Assembly: GCA_020850455.1 (NCBI GenBank) | Contig: JADZEQ010000009.1 | Coordinates: 62,001-126,000, forward strand | Origin: Sphingomonadaceae bacterium | GTDB taxonomy: Bacteria; Pseudomonadota; Alphaproteobacteria; Sphingomonadales; Sphingomonadaceae | Length of the DNA: 64,000 nt | Reading direction: 5' to 3' | Shown here: piece after piece, positions 7,729 to 16,266 of the stretch | Layout of the letters: each line of letters begins with the position of its first letter | Numbering within the stretch: the stretch's first letter is position 1 | The notes under the pieces: model-generated | Database searches by the model: none | What the model was told of the DNA's origin: nothing | The model's input: the letters and a program-made list of their open reading frames with translations, nothing else | Made by a program: the position numbers and the translations under genes

Positions 7729-8870
7729 CTGACCAGTTTCAACTGACCGACGACCAACTCGCCATTCAGGATATGGCGCGCAAATTCACCGCCGATCGCA
7801 TCACCCCCTTTGCTGCGGAATGGGACGAAAGCCACCATTATCCGGTCGATGTCTGGAAAGCGGCGGGTGAGCTGGGCTTTGGCGCCATTTACGTGGCGGA
7901 GGAATCGGGCGGCATTGGCCTTGGTCGACTCGAAGCGGCGCTAATTATGGAGGCAATGGCCTATGGCTGCCCGGCAACCAGCGCCTATGTTTCCATCCAT
8001 AATATGGCGACGTGGATGATTGATCGCTTTGGTTCGGCGGAGCTTAAAACACGCTTTCTGCCGCAGTTGGTCAGCATGGAAAAAATCGCCAGCTATTGCC
8101 TGACCGAACCGGGTTCGGGTTCGGATGCCGCCGCGCTGAAAACCAGCGCGCGACTGGACGGCGACCATTATGTGCTGAACGGCACCAAACAATTTATTTC
8201 GGGTGCCGGCTATAATGATGTCTATGTCGTCATGGTGCGCACCGGTGACGAAAAATCCAAGGGTATCAGCTGTCTGGTCGTCGAAAAGGATATGCCCGGC
8301 CTGTCCTTTGGCGCGCCGGAAAAAAAGCTTGGCTGGAACGCATCGCCCACCGCGCAGGTGATTTTTGATGATTGCCGCGTGCCAGTTGCCAACCGCGTCG
8401 GGGCAGAGGGGGATGGTTTTCGTTTCGCCATGGCGGGGCTCGACGGCGGGCGGCTCAACATCGGGGCCTGTTCGCTTGGCGGGGCGCAACGCTGTCTCGA
8501 TGAAGCGGTCAAATACACCAAGGAACGCCAGCAATTCGGCCAAGCGGTTGCCGATTTCCAGAACACCCAATTCATGCTGGCGGATATGGCAACCGATTTG
8601 GAGGCGGCACGTGCGCTCCTTTATCTGGCAGCAGCAAAGGTCAGCGCCAACGCCCCTGATAAGAGCAAATTTTCGGCGATGGCCAAGCGACTAGCGACCG
8701 ACAATGGCAGCAAGATTGTCAATGATGCGCTGCAATTATTCGGCGGCTATGGCTATTTGAAGGATTATCCGATCGAACGTTTCTGGCGCGATTTGCGCGT
8801 CCATTCGATATTGGAAGGCACCAACCAAGTGATGCGGATGATTGTTGGCCGCGACCTGTTGCGCCAATGA
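7725..8870 (+). CDS. acyl-CoA dehydrogenase, probable isobutyryl-CoA dehydrogenase
   Basis: 381 residues, FAD-dependent acyl-CoA dehydrogenase that probably oxidises isobutyryl-CoA to methacrylyl-CoA. Family marks: CLTEPGSGSDAAALKTSA, the substrate-side block NGTKQFISGAG, and the C-terminal FGGYGYLKDYPIERFWRD followed by ILEGTNQVMRMI. The catalytic glutamate is expected in the ILEGTN region. ATG 7725 overlaps the RidA stop. The substrate is assigned from neighbours (mmsA, 3-hydroxyisobutyryl-CoA hydrolase, mmsB); a short-branched-chain enzyme acting on 2-methylbutyryl-CoA is the main alternative. Confidence 0.92.
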   Translation: MTDQFQLTDDQLAIQDMARKFTADRITPFAAEWDESHHYPVDVWKAAGELGFGAIYVAEESGGIGLGRLEAALIMEAMAYGCPATSAYVSIHNMATWMIDRFGSAELKTRFLPQLVSMEKIASYCLTEPGSGSDAAALKTSARLDGDHYVLNGTKQFISGAGYNDVYVVMVRTGDEKSKGISCLVVEKDMPGLSFGAPEKKLGWNASPTAQVIFDDCRVPVANRVGAEGDGFRFAMAGLDGGRLNIGACSLGGAQRCLDEAVKYTKERQQFGQAVADFQNTQFMLADMATDLEAARALLYLAAAKVSANAPDKSKFSAMAKRLATDNGSKIVNDALQLFGGYGYLKDYPIERFWRDLRVHSILEGTNQVMRMIVGRDLLRQ

Positions 8871-9910
8871 CCGGCGATGTCCTGACCTTTGTCGATGGCG
8901 CGGCGGGGCGCATCCGCCTCAACCGCCCGGGGGCCATCCATGCGCTGACGCTCGATATGGTGCACGCGATGACGAAAGCACTCGTTGCGTGGCGCGATGA
9001 TGCGCGCGTGACGCACATCCTGATCGACCATGCCGATGGGCGTGGCTTTTGCGCGGGTGGCGACATTGCCTTTTTGCGCAACAGCGCGCTCCACGACGAC
9101 GGTGTTTCGGGGCGGCGCTTTTTCCATGACGAATATCGGCTGAACCATTTGATTTTCACTTACGCCAAGCCAGTCGTCGCCTTCATGGATGGCATTACCA
9201 TGGGCGGCGGGGTCGGGATTTCGCAGCCCGCGCGCTTTCGTGTTGCAACGCCTGCAACGCGGCTGGCCATGCCCGAAACCGGTATCGGCCTTTTCCCCGA
9301 TGTTGGTGGCGGCTGGTATTTGTCGCGGCTTGCCGGGCGTTTGGGGCAATATCTGGCGCTGACCGGCGCGCGGCTCGACGGGGCGGATTGCCACCATGTC
9401 GGCTTGGCCAGCCATTTTCTGTCGGGCGATGCAATAGAAGCGGCCAAGCGCGCGCTGGTTGCGGGCGATGATGTGGCGAGCAGCCTTGATGCGCTGGCGG
9501 AACGCCCCGGCGATGCACCCATTGACGCGCATCTGGATGATATTGCCGGCCATTTTGCCGCCGATGCTTATGAAGATATTCTGGCCAGCCTTGCCCAAGA
9601 TAGCGGGGATTGGGCTGCAAGCATCCGCCACCTGTTGGACAGCAAAAGTCCGCAGACCTGCAAGGTGGCGCTGCGCCAATTGCACGACAGCCTGTCATGT
9701 GCCGATTTTGCCGATAATATGCGGATGGAATATCGCATCGCATCGCGCGTCCTCACCCGCCCTGATTTTGCGGAGGGGGTGCGCGCGGTCATCGTTGACA
9801 AGACCAATGACCCCGAATGGAACCCGGCAACGCCGGCGGGGGTAACCGACGCATTGATTGACGCGATTTTCGCGCCGCTCCCCGCCAACGACGAATGGAC
9901 CCCATTATGA
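8867..9910 (+). CDS. 3-hydroxyisobutyryl-CoA hydrolase
   Basis: 347 residues, crotonase superfamily. It hydrolyses 3-hydroxyisobutyryl-CoA to 3-hydroxyisobutyrate, which prevents toxic methacrylyl-CoA build-up. The oxyanion-hole block [13 protein letters not shown] (about 58-70) and the subfamily-typical [20 protein letters not shown] (about 137-156) separate it from plain hydratases, as does its extra C-terminal domain (length near 350 rather than 260). Starts with ATG overlapping the dehydrogenase stop (ATGA) and ends overlapping the hydratase start (ATGA). Cytosolic. Confidence 0.93.
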   Translation: MTGDVLTFVDGAAGRIRLNRPGAIHALTLDMVHAMTKALVAWRDDARVTHILIDHADGRGFCAGGDIAFLRNSALHDDGVSGRRFFHDEYRLNHLIFTYAKPVVAFMDGITMGGGVGISQPARFRVATPATRLAMPETGIGLFPDVGGGWYLSRLAGRLGQYLALTGARLDGADCHHVGLASHFLSGDAIEAAKRALVAGDDVASSLDALAERPGDAPIDAHLDDIAGHFAADAYEDILASLAQDSGDWAASIRHLLDSKSPQTCKVALRQLHDSLSCADFADNMRMEYRIASRVLTRPDFAEGVRAVIVDKTNDPEWNPATPAGVTDALIDAIFAPLPANDEWTPL

Positions 9911-10680
9911 CGTATGAAACCATCCTTGTGGAGCAGCGCGGCGCGGTCACGCTCGTCACGCTCAATCGGCCCCAAGCGCTCAATGCGCTCAATTCGGCGG
10001 TGCTCGCCGATTTGCTCACCGCCTTTGCCGCCTATGAAGCCGACGATGGCCAACGCTGTCTGGTTCTGACCGGCTCTGAAAAAGCCTTTGCGGCGGGCGC
10101 CGATATCAAGGAAATGTCGGGGCAGGGCTTTGCCGAAATGTATGGCAGCAATTTTTTCGCCGGATATGAACAGCTTACCCGTACGCGCAAACCATGGATT
10201 GCGGCGGTCGCTGGTTATGCGCTGGGTGGCGGGTGCGAACTTGCGATGATGGCGGACTTCATCATCGCCGCCGACAGCGCCAAATTCGGCCAGCCGGAAA
10301 TCAAGCTGGCGGTAACGCCGGGGATGGGTGGCTCGCAGCGACTGACCCGCGCGGTCGGCAAGGCCAAGGCGATGGATATGTGCCTGACCGGGCGGATGAT
10401 GGATGCAACCGAAGCGGAAAGCGCGGGCTTGGTTTCACGCATCGTCCCCGCGGCCGATCTGGTGGATGCGGCGATAAAGGCCGCTGAAACCATTGCAGCC
10501 ATGGCGCCGCTCGCCGCGCTGGCCGCCAAGGAAATGGTCGACGCGGCCTTTGAAACGACGCTGGCACAGGGCATCGCCTTTGAACGACGGCTATTCCATG
10601 GTCTGTTCGGAACGACCGACCAGAAAGAGGGGATGGCCGCCTTTGTCGAAAAGCGCCCGGGCAATTGGACGGGCAAATAG
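9907..10680 (+). CDS. enoyl-CoA hydratase, probable methacrylyl-CoA hydratase
   Basis: 257 residues, standard crotonase length. It adds water to an enoyl-CoA; in this operon most likely methacrylyl-CoA to 3-hydroxyisobutyryl-CoA. Motifs: [12 protein letters not shown] for the oxyanion hole, [12 protein letters not shown], and [20 protein letters not shown], which carries the two catalytic glutamates (one in each block). ATG 9907 overlaps the upstream stop; a second ATG 12 bases earlier (9895) is possible but less coupled. It might also serve leucine degradation, since no separate methylglutaconyl-CoA hydratase of this family is seen in the leucine operon. Confidence 0.92.
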   Translation: MTYETILVEQRGAVTLVTLNRPQALNALNSAVLADLLTAFAAYEADDGQRCLVLTGSEKAFAAGADIKEMSGQGFAEMYGSNFFAGYEQLTRTRKPWIAAVAGYALGGGCELAMMADFIIAADSAKFGQPEIKLAVTPGMGGSQRLTRAVGKAKAMDMCLTGRMMDATEAESAGLVSRIVPAADLVDAAIKAAETIAAMAPLAALAAKEMVDAAFETTLAQGIAFERRLFHGLFGTTDQKEGMAAFVEKRPGNWTGK

Positions 10681-10692
10681 GGGACAAGCGTC

Positions 10693-11559
10693 ATGAAAAT
10701 TGCATTCATCGGCCTTGGCAATATGGGCGGCGGCATGGCGGCCAATCTGGTCAAGGCGGGGCATGCGGTGCATGCCTTTGACCTTGCCGCCCCGGCGCTT
10801 GCCACAGCAGCAGCAGCGGGCTGCGCCACCCACGACAGCATAGAGGCGGCACTCGCCGGGGTTGATGCGCTGGTGTCAATGCTGCCCAATGGGCCCATCG
10901 TCGATGATGTTTACCGCAACCATGTCATCGGCCATGCGCCACAAGGCGCAATTTTGCTCGATTGTTCGACGATCGACGTCGCAACCGCGCGCAGCGTCAT
11001 CACGCTGGCCGAAAATGCTGGCTATATGGCGGTCGATGCCCCGGTGTCGGGCGGGATTGCCGCGGCCAATGCCGGTACACTGACCTTCATGGTTGGCGGT
11101 AATGATGCGGCCTTTGCCCGCGCGGAACCGATTCTGGCGGCGATGGGCAAAGCGGTGATCCATGCGGGTGACAGCGGGGCGGGACAGGCCGCCAAAATCT
11201 GCAATAATATGCTGCTCGGCGCATCGATGATCGCAACTTGTGAGGCGTTGCAGCTTGCCAAGCGGCTCGACCTCGATCCCCAACGGTTTTTCGATATCGC
11301 ATCGGTTTCATCGGGGCAGAATTGGTCGCTCACCAGCTATTGCCCGCTGCCCGGGGTTGGCCCGACAAGCCCGGCCGACAATGGCTATCAGGGGGGCTTT
11401 GCTACCGCCTTGATGCTCAAGGATTTGCGGCTGGCCATAGCGGCTGCCGACAGTGTCGATGCACCCACCCCGATGGGCCGCCACGCGCGCGAACTTTACG
11501 AAGCCTTTGCCAAGGAAAATGGCGGGCGCGATTTTTCGGCGATCATCGAAACCCTGTAA
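10693..11559 (+). CDS. mmsB: 3-hydroxyisobutyrate dehydrogenase
   Basis: 288 residues. Oxidises 3-hydroxyisobutyrate to methylmalonate semialdehyde with NAD, feeding MmsA. The N-terminal Rossmann motif GLGNMGGGMA is at residues 7-16; the substrate-binding DAPVSGGIAAA block is near 115 and the catalytic-lysine helix GQAAKICNNMLLG near 165-177. Closes the valine operon, 12 bases after the hydratase gene. The gene is convergent with msrB, with 11 bases between stops. Confidence 0.95.
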   Translation: MKIAFIGLGNMGGGMAANLVKAGHAVHAFDLAAPALATAAAAGCATHDSIEAALAGVDALVSMLPNGPIVDDVYRNHVIGHAPQGAILLDCSTIDVATARSVITLAENAGYMAVDAPVSGGIAAANAGTLTFMVGGNDAAFARAEPILAAMGKAVIHAGDSGAGQAAKICNNMLLGASMIATCEALQLAKRLDLDPQRFFDIASVSSGQNWSLTSYCPLPGVGPTSPADNGYQGGFATALMLKDLRLAIAAADSVDAPTPMGRHARELYEAFAKENGGRDFSAIIETL

Positions 11560-11570
11560 GCGCGGCGAGA

Positions 11571-12020
11571 TTAGTCAGCCAATTTGTTGAGCGCCAAGGC
11601 ATTGATGCAATAGCGTAAATGGCTAGGGCCGGGGCCATCGGGAAAGACATGGCCCAAATGGCCGTCGCAAATGTTGCAGCGCACCTCCACCCGCACCATG
11701 CCGTGGCTATGGTCGGCCAAATAGGCGATGACATCGTCGGCAATCGGTTGCGTAAAGCTCGGCCAACCAGTGCCGCTATCGAACTTTTCGCCCGAATCGA
11801 ACAATGGGGTGGCGCAACCGGCACAGGCGTAGCGACCGGGCGAAAACAGGCTGCACATTTGTGAACTGAACGCTGCCTCGGTACCATGTTGGCGCAGCAC
11901 ATGAAATTGTGCCGGGTTTAACACGGCCCGCCATTCATCCTCACGGCGGATATCGCGCCGCGGCGGCGGCGCATTGCCGCTGGCGCATAGTTTCATAATT
12001 TCTTGCCAATCCATCTGCAT
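11571..12020 (-). CDS. msrB: peptide-methionine (R)-S-oxide reductase
   Basis: 149 residues, normal for MsrB. Repairs oxidised methionine in proteins. The two zinc-binding CxxC pairs are visible (CAGC near 82 and CNIC near 128), as are GTGWPSFTQP and the catalytic cysteine in RYCINALAL. ATG 12020 is chosen because AGGAG lies just upstream and the family N-terminus begins there; the open frame extends to 12347 but that part lacks similarity and crosses the divergent ivd promoter region. Confidence 0.93.
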   Translation of the reverse strand: MQMDWQEIMKLCASGNAPPPRRDIRREDEWRAVLNPAQFHVLRQHGTEAAFSSQMCSLFSPGRYACAGCATPLFDSGEKFDSGTGWPSFTQPIADDVIAYLADHSHGMVRVEVRCNICDGHLGHVFPDGPGPSHLRYCINALALNKLAD

Positions 12021-12174
12021 TGCACACTCCTGCCCCGCCGTTCGCAATATAGGATACCGCAGCGGCAAATATAGGGGGCGATGAACATGCCCCCCTTTCC
12101 CCCCGTCGCGCCATCGCCTATGGCTGGTAATATTATTGCGGCGGCAGTTTGACTCTGCCCAAGGGGGAAAATTT

Positions 12175-13338
12175 ATGGAGCCGATGCTCGATTTTGCGCT
12201 GGGCGAAAATGCGGAGATGATCCGCGAGAGCGCACGCCGCTTTGCCGCCGAAAAAATCGCGCCTTTGGCGCAGCGTATCGATGCAGATGACTGGTTCCCG
12301 CGCGACGAACTATGGCCAGCGATGGGCGAACTTGGGCTGCACGGCATTACGGTCGACGAAGCTGATGGCGGCTTGGGGCTTGGCTATGTCGAACATGTCG
12401 TCGCGGTGGAGGAAGTGAGCCGTGCGTCCGCCTCCATCGGTCTATCCTATGGCGCGCACTCCAATCTGTGCGTCAACCAGATCCGCCGCTGGGCCAATGC
12501 CGAGCAAAAGGCAAAATATCTGCCCGGCCTGATATCGGGTGCACATGTCGGCAGCCTCGCCATGTCCGAAGCCGGCGCGGGGTCGGACGTCGTCTCGATG
12601 AAGCTGCGCGCCGACGCGGTGGCCGGGGGATTTCGGCTGAACGGCACAAAATTCTGGATCACCAACGCGACCTATGCCGACACTTTGGTCGTCTATGCCA
12701 AGACCGCGCCCGATGCCGGTTCGCGCGGCATTACCGCCTTTTTGATTGAAAAGGGCGATGCCGGATTTTCCATCGGCCAGAAAATTGACAAGGTCGGGAT
12801 GCGCGGTTCCCCCACCGCCGAATTGGTGTTCAACGATTGCTTCATTCCGGAGGACCGCATCATGGGCCCGCTGCACGGCGGGGTCGGCGTGTTGATGAGC
12901 GGGCTGGATTATGAACGTGTCGTCCTCTCCGGCCTGCAACTTGGCATCATGCAGGCATGCCTCGACGTCGTTCTGCCCTATATCCGTGAACGCAAGCAAT
13001 TTGGCAAAGCGATTGGCAGCTTTCAATTGATGCAGGGCAAGGTGGCGGACATGGTGGTCGCGCTCAATTCGGCGCGGGCCTATGTTTATGCAGTGGCGCG
13101 CGCTTGCGATGCTGGCAACACCACCCGCCATGATGCGGCGGGTGCAATCTTGCTTGCTTCTGAAAATGCCGTGCGCGTGGCGGGCGAAGCAATCCAGGCA
13201 TTGGGCGGCGCGGGTTATACGCGCGATTGGCCGGTCGAACGTTATTGGCGCGACGCCAAACTGCTCGACATTGGGGCGGGCACCAATGAAATTCGCCGTA
13301 TGTTGATCGGCCGCGAACTGGTCGGGACGGCGGGCTAG
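12175..13338 (+). CDS. ivd: isovaleryl-CoA dehydrogenase
   Basis: 387 residues, FAD-dependent. Oxidises isovaleryl-CoA to 3-methylcrotonyl-CoA, the first acyl-CoA step of leucine breakdown; electrons go to ETF. Family features: LSYGAHSNLCVNQI and MSEAGAGSDVVSM, then MSGLDYERVVLSGLQLGI, the region that carries the unusual catalytic glutamate position of isovaleryl-CoA dehydrogenases, and GGAGYTRDWPVERYWRDAK. ATG 12175 is preceded by AAGGGGG. First gene of the leucine operon, divergent from msrB with 154 bases between starts. Confidence 0.95.
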   Translation: MEPMLDFALGENAEMIRESARRFAAEKIAPLAQRIDADDWFPRDELWPAMGELGLHGITVDEADGGLGLGYVEHVVAVEEVSRASASIGLSYGAHSNLCVNQIRRWANAEQKAKYLPGLISGAHVGSLAMSEAGAGSDVVSMKLRADAVAGGFRLNGTKFWITNATYADTLVVYAKTAPDAGSRGITAFLIEKGDAGFSIGQKIDKVGMRGSPTAELVFNDCFIPEDRIMGPLHGGVGVLMSGLDYERVVLSGLQLGIMQACLDVVLPYIRERKQFGKAIGSFQLMQGKVADMVVALNSARAYVYAVARACDAGNTTRHDAAGAILLASENAVRVAGEAIQALGGAGYTRDWPVERYWRDAKLLDIGAGTNEIRRMLIGRELVGTAG

Positions 13339-13387
13339 TGGCCACATGCGCACGCTCGCAGCGACAAGAGTAGAGGGGGGGCATGTG

Positions 13388-13843
13388 ATGCAGGACCGCC
13401 AAAACGATGAGACAGCAGATGCCAAAAAGGCCGTATTCCGGCAGCTCGTAAGCCTCTATGCCCGCGCCGACGTCGATGGGCTCAAAGCACTTGTGGCGCC
13501 GGACTATGTAGGACATACCGCTGCGGGCGAGCGCGACTGGGCCGAATTCCGCCAAAGCATCCTCAACTTCCACCAACTGTTCGACTATGCGCCAGATTCC
13601 TTCATCGTCGAGGACCAGTTCGTCGATGGAGACAAGGTCGCGACCCGGATGACCGCCCATGTGCGCAACCGCGAAACCGGCACACCCTTGACCATGATCG
13701 GCATTAACCTTGCGGTGATCAGGGGCGGGAAGATCCATGAGGAATGGAACACGTGGGAAGTTGCCGCGCCTGCCGAACCGGACGGTGCGGATCAAACGGA
13801 CCACGGGTCGCTTTCGCAACGTGGAGCTACGGCACAATCATGA
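13388..13843 (+). CDS. SnoaL-like / ester cyclase family protein
   Basis: 151 residues, an NTF2-like fold judged from [20 protein letters not shown], the YVGH and [11 protein letters not shown] blocks, and [14 protein letters not shown] at the end. Members bind small hydrophobic ligands and some are cyclases or hydrolases; no reaction can be assigned. ATG 13388 (or GTG 13385) follows AGAGGGGG; the frame from 13346 lacks a good ribosome site. The stop overlaps the mccB start as ATGA, so it is co-translated with leucine catabolism genes, though it is not a known pathway enzyme. Confidence 0.8.
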   Translation: MQDRQNDETADAKKAVFRQLVSLYARADVDGLKALVAPDYVGHTAAGERDWAEFRQSILNFHQLFDYAPDSFIVEDQFVDGDKVATRMTAHVRNRETGTPLTMIGINLAVIRGGKIHEEWNTWEVAAPAEPDGADQTDHGSLSQRGATAQS

Positions 13844-15435
13844 GCGCGCCCATCCTCCCCACCGGTTACAACCCCGCCGACCCGGCGACGCAAGCCCGCA
13901 CCGCGCACAACCGCGCGCTGCGCGATGCGCTCTATGCCAAAGTGGCAGAGGCGGCCTTGGGCGGCCCGCAAAAGCACCGCGAACGCCATGTTGCACGCGG
14001 CAAGTTGCTGCCGCGCGAACGGGTCGAACGGCTGCTCGACCCCGGTTCGCCCTTGCTCGAAATCGGGCAATTGGCGGCGAATGGCATGTATGAGGGCGAT
14101 GTCCATGGCGCATCCCTCATCTGCGGCATCGGGCGGGTTTCGGGGCGTCAGGTGATGATTGTCTGCAATGATGCGACGGTCAAAGGCGGCACTTATTACC
14201 CGATGACGGTCAAAAAACATCTGCGGGCGCAGGAAATCGCGCTCGAAAATCATTTGCCGTGCATCTACCTTGTCGATTCAGGGGGCGCCAACCTGCCCCA
14301 CCAAGCCGAAGTCTTTCCGGACCGCGAACATTTCGGGCGGATTTTCTTTAATCAAGCCAATATGTCGGCGCGCAAAATCCCCCAAATCGCCTGTGTAATG
14401 GGTAGTTGCACGGCGGGTGGTGCCTATGTGCCCGCCATGTCGGACGAAAGCGTCATCGTCCGCAATCAGGGGACGATTTTCCTTGCCGGGCCGCCGCTGG
14501 TCAAGGCGGCGACGGGCGAAGAAATCAGCGCGGAGGATTTGGGGGGTGGCGACCTCCATGCCAAAAAATCGGGCGTTGTCGACCATTTGGCCGATAATGA
14601 CGAACATGCGCTGACCATCGTTCGCGATATTGTCAGTCACCTTGGCACACCGCCCCCGCCGCAGCCGATCATCGACCCGCGCCCGCCCAAATATGATGCG
14701 ACAGAGCTTTATGGCATTATCCCAGAGGATGTCCGCGCCCCCTATGATGTCCATGAGGTGATCGCCCGCATCGTCGATGGTTCCGAATTTCACCCGTTCA
14801 AGGCGCATTATGGGGCGACCCTTGTCTGCGGCTTTGCCCATATCTGGGGGATGCCGGTCGCCATCCTCGCCAATAATGGCGTCTTGTTCAGCGAAAGCGC
14901 GGTGAAGGGCGCGCATTTCATCGAACTGGCGCAGCAACGGGGCATCCCCCTCCTCTTTCTGCAGAATATCTCCGGCTTCATGGTCGGCGGCAAATATGAG
15001 GCGGAGGGGATTGCCAAACATGGCGCAAAGCTGGTGACCGCTGTGGCGACCGCCACCGTCCCCAAAGTGACCGTCTTGATCGGCGGCAGCTTTGGCGCGG
15101 GCAATTATGGGATGTGCGGCCGCGCCTATAGCCCCCGATTCCTCTTTACCTGGCCCAATGCGCGGATCAGCGTGATGGGCGGCGAACAGGCGGCGAGCGT
15201 GCTCGCCACCGTCCACCGCGATGCCGACAAATGGACGGCGGAGGAGGTCGAGGCCTTTAAGGTACCGGTGCGCCAAAAATATGAGGATGAGGGCAACCCC
15301 TATTACGCCACTGCGCGATTGTGGGACGATGGTATTATTGACCCGGCGCAGACCCGTGATGTAGTTAGTATAGCCCTGACCGTTTCCACCACCGCGCCCA
15401 GCGAGGAACGCACTTTTGGTGTTTTTCGCATGTGA
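13840..15435 (+). CDS. mccB: 3-methylcrotonyl-CoA carboxylase, carboxyltransferase (beta) subunit
   Basis: 531 residues, the usual length. Transfers the carboxyl group from carboxybiotin to 3-methylcrotonyl-CoA, giving 3-methylglutaconyl-CoA. Motifs include [33 protein letters not shown], the [17 protein letters not shown] acyl-CoA-site block and [19 protein letters not shown] 13840 overlaps the upstream stop; the open frame back to 13744 overlaps the SnoaL gene and is not used. It pairs with the biotin-carrying subunit at 16263, from which it is separated by an AT-rich insertion. Confidence 0.96.
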   Translation: MSAPILPTGYNPADPATQARTAHNRALRDALYAKVAEAALGGPQKHRERHVARGKLLPRERVERLLDPGSPLLEIGQLAANGMYEGDVHGASLICGIGRVSGRQVMIVCNDATVKGGTYYPMTVKKHLRAQEIALENHLPCIYLVDSGGANLPHQAEVFPDREHFGRIFFNQANMSARKIPQIACVMGSCTAGGAYVPAMSDESVIVRNQGTIFLAGPPLVKAATGEEISAEDLGGGDLHAKKSGVVDHLADNDEHALTIVRDIVSHLGTPPPPQPIIDPRPPKYDATELYGIIPEDVRAPYDVHEVIARIVDGSEFHPFKAHYGATLVCGFAHIWGMPVAILANNGVLFSESAVKGAHFIELAQQRGIPLLFLQNISGFMVGGKYEAEGIAKHGAKLVTAVATATVPKVTVLIGGSFGAGNYGMCGRAYSPRFLFTWPNARISVMGGEQAASVLATVHRDADKWTAEEVEAFKVPVRQKYEDEGNPYYATARLWDDGIIDPAQTRDVVSIALTVSTTAPSEERTFGVFRM

Positions 15436-16116
15436 GATAAAATTATGCCGCTCAAGAAAATAAAAGTACAGCAGGATAAAGATAGAAAGAGAAATGAAAT
15501 ATTAGAGCATAGCTCTAATAGCTTGGAGTTGACTGAAGATAAATTGCTACTTTTAAAAAACTCATCTCTAAAAAATTGGGAGAATATAATATATAATCTT
15601 AATAGTGAGGGAATTATATATTCTATAGACCCATATCATGAATATATTATATCTTGTGAATATTTTAGAATTATCTATCTTGAAGAGAATTTTGGGCGCT
15701 TAGGAGATATTTCTAGAACTACTATATATCCTGGATTTCAACACTCTCCAATTTATTGCGATTGGCCAGGAAACAAATATGCATATTACATATTATCTAC
15801 TAAAGATAGAATATCAAAGGTAAAAATTAGTTTTGATTCGCCGCATGACGAACTTTGGAAAAAATTTGTTAAATTTATAGATAAAGGAAAAAATTATCAT
15901 GAATACGAATTATACAGCAGAGTTAAGATTATAAGATTAGGGAATAAAGGATTTTTTAGAAGATTAATCAAATAAAAATACAAATATTTTATAATCAATT
16001 ATTATTGATACTAAAAATATTTATTTATCAAGTTTTCTATAAATTTTGATTATTTAAAGATATATACTACATATTGTCCGTTGTGCACCGTCAATTTTAG
16101 CGGGTGAGGTGGATAG
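15436..16116. other. AT-rich island inside the leucine operon (probable foreign DNA)
   Basis: Right after the mccB stop the sequence changes sharply to A/T-rich DNA with long A and T runs, and returns to normal composition around 16085-16116. It holds one ORF (15445-15975) and about 110 bases with no gene (for example ATTATTGATAC and repeated TTTAT words). No terminal inverted repeats, transposase or integrase were found. The boundaries are judged by eye from base composition. Confidence 0.75.
15445..15975 (+). CDS. hypothetical protein on AT-rich segment
   Basis: 176 residues, unknown. Codon use is dominated by AAA, ATA, TTA and AAT, unlike every neighbour. The protein is rich in Lys, Ile, Tyr and Asn; blocks such as YPGFQHSPIYCDWPGNKYA and FDSPHDELWKKFVKF look like a folded globular protein, and the C-terminus is basic (GFFRRLIK). 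No signal peptide, membrane segment or recognisable motif. ATG 15445 is 9 bases after the mccB stop with only a weak ribosome site. It might be a cargo gene such as a defence or immunity factor, but nothing in the sequence proves this. Confidence 0.6.
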   Translation: MPLKKIKVQQDKDRKRNEILEHSSNSLELTEDKLLLLKNSSLKNWENIIYNLNSEGIIYSIDPYHEYIISCEYFRIIYLEENFGRLGDISRTTIYPGFQHSPIYCDWPGNKYAYYILSTKDRISKVKISFDSPHDELWKKFVKFIDKGKNYHEYELYSRVKIIRLGNKGFFRRLIK

Positions 16117-16266
16117 GGAAAGCTGGATATCGGCAAAGATCCGCTACAGAATGCCTTGATGATTGCCGAAACCGTTATTGGCAAGGCGCATACACAGCCC
16201 TCATCCACTATCTATGCTTACTCGGGCGGAAAGCTTGAGAAATGTTTGCAGGGTAATGCCAAATGA
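16117..16266 (+). pseudogene. short open-frame remnant coupled to mccA
   Basis: After a TAG at 16114-16116 an open frame of 49 codons runs to a TGA at 16264-16266 that overlaps the mccA ATG as ATGA. Its reading (GKLDIGKDPLQNALMIAETV and so on, ending KCLQGNAK) has normal composition for this genome, unlike the island before it. The only ATG (16159) has no ribosome site. This looks like the 3' end of an older operon gene whose front part was lost when the AT-rich DNA came in, but a small expressed ORF of 35 codons is possible. No family recognised. Confidence 0.35.

Noticed and set aside
15976-16116. CRISPR-like or tandem repeats in the AT-rich stretch
   Set aside because: Short A/T words recur by composition alone; there is no fixed repeat-spacer unit. 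No CRISPR array was seen anywhere in the window.
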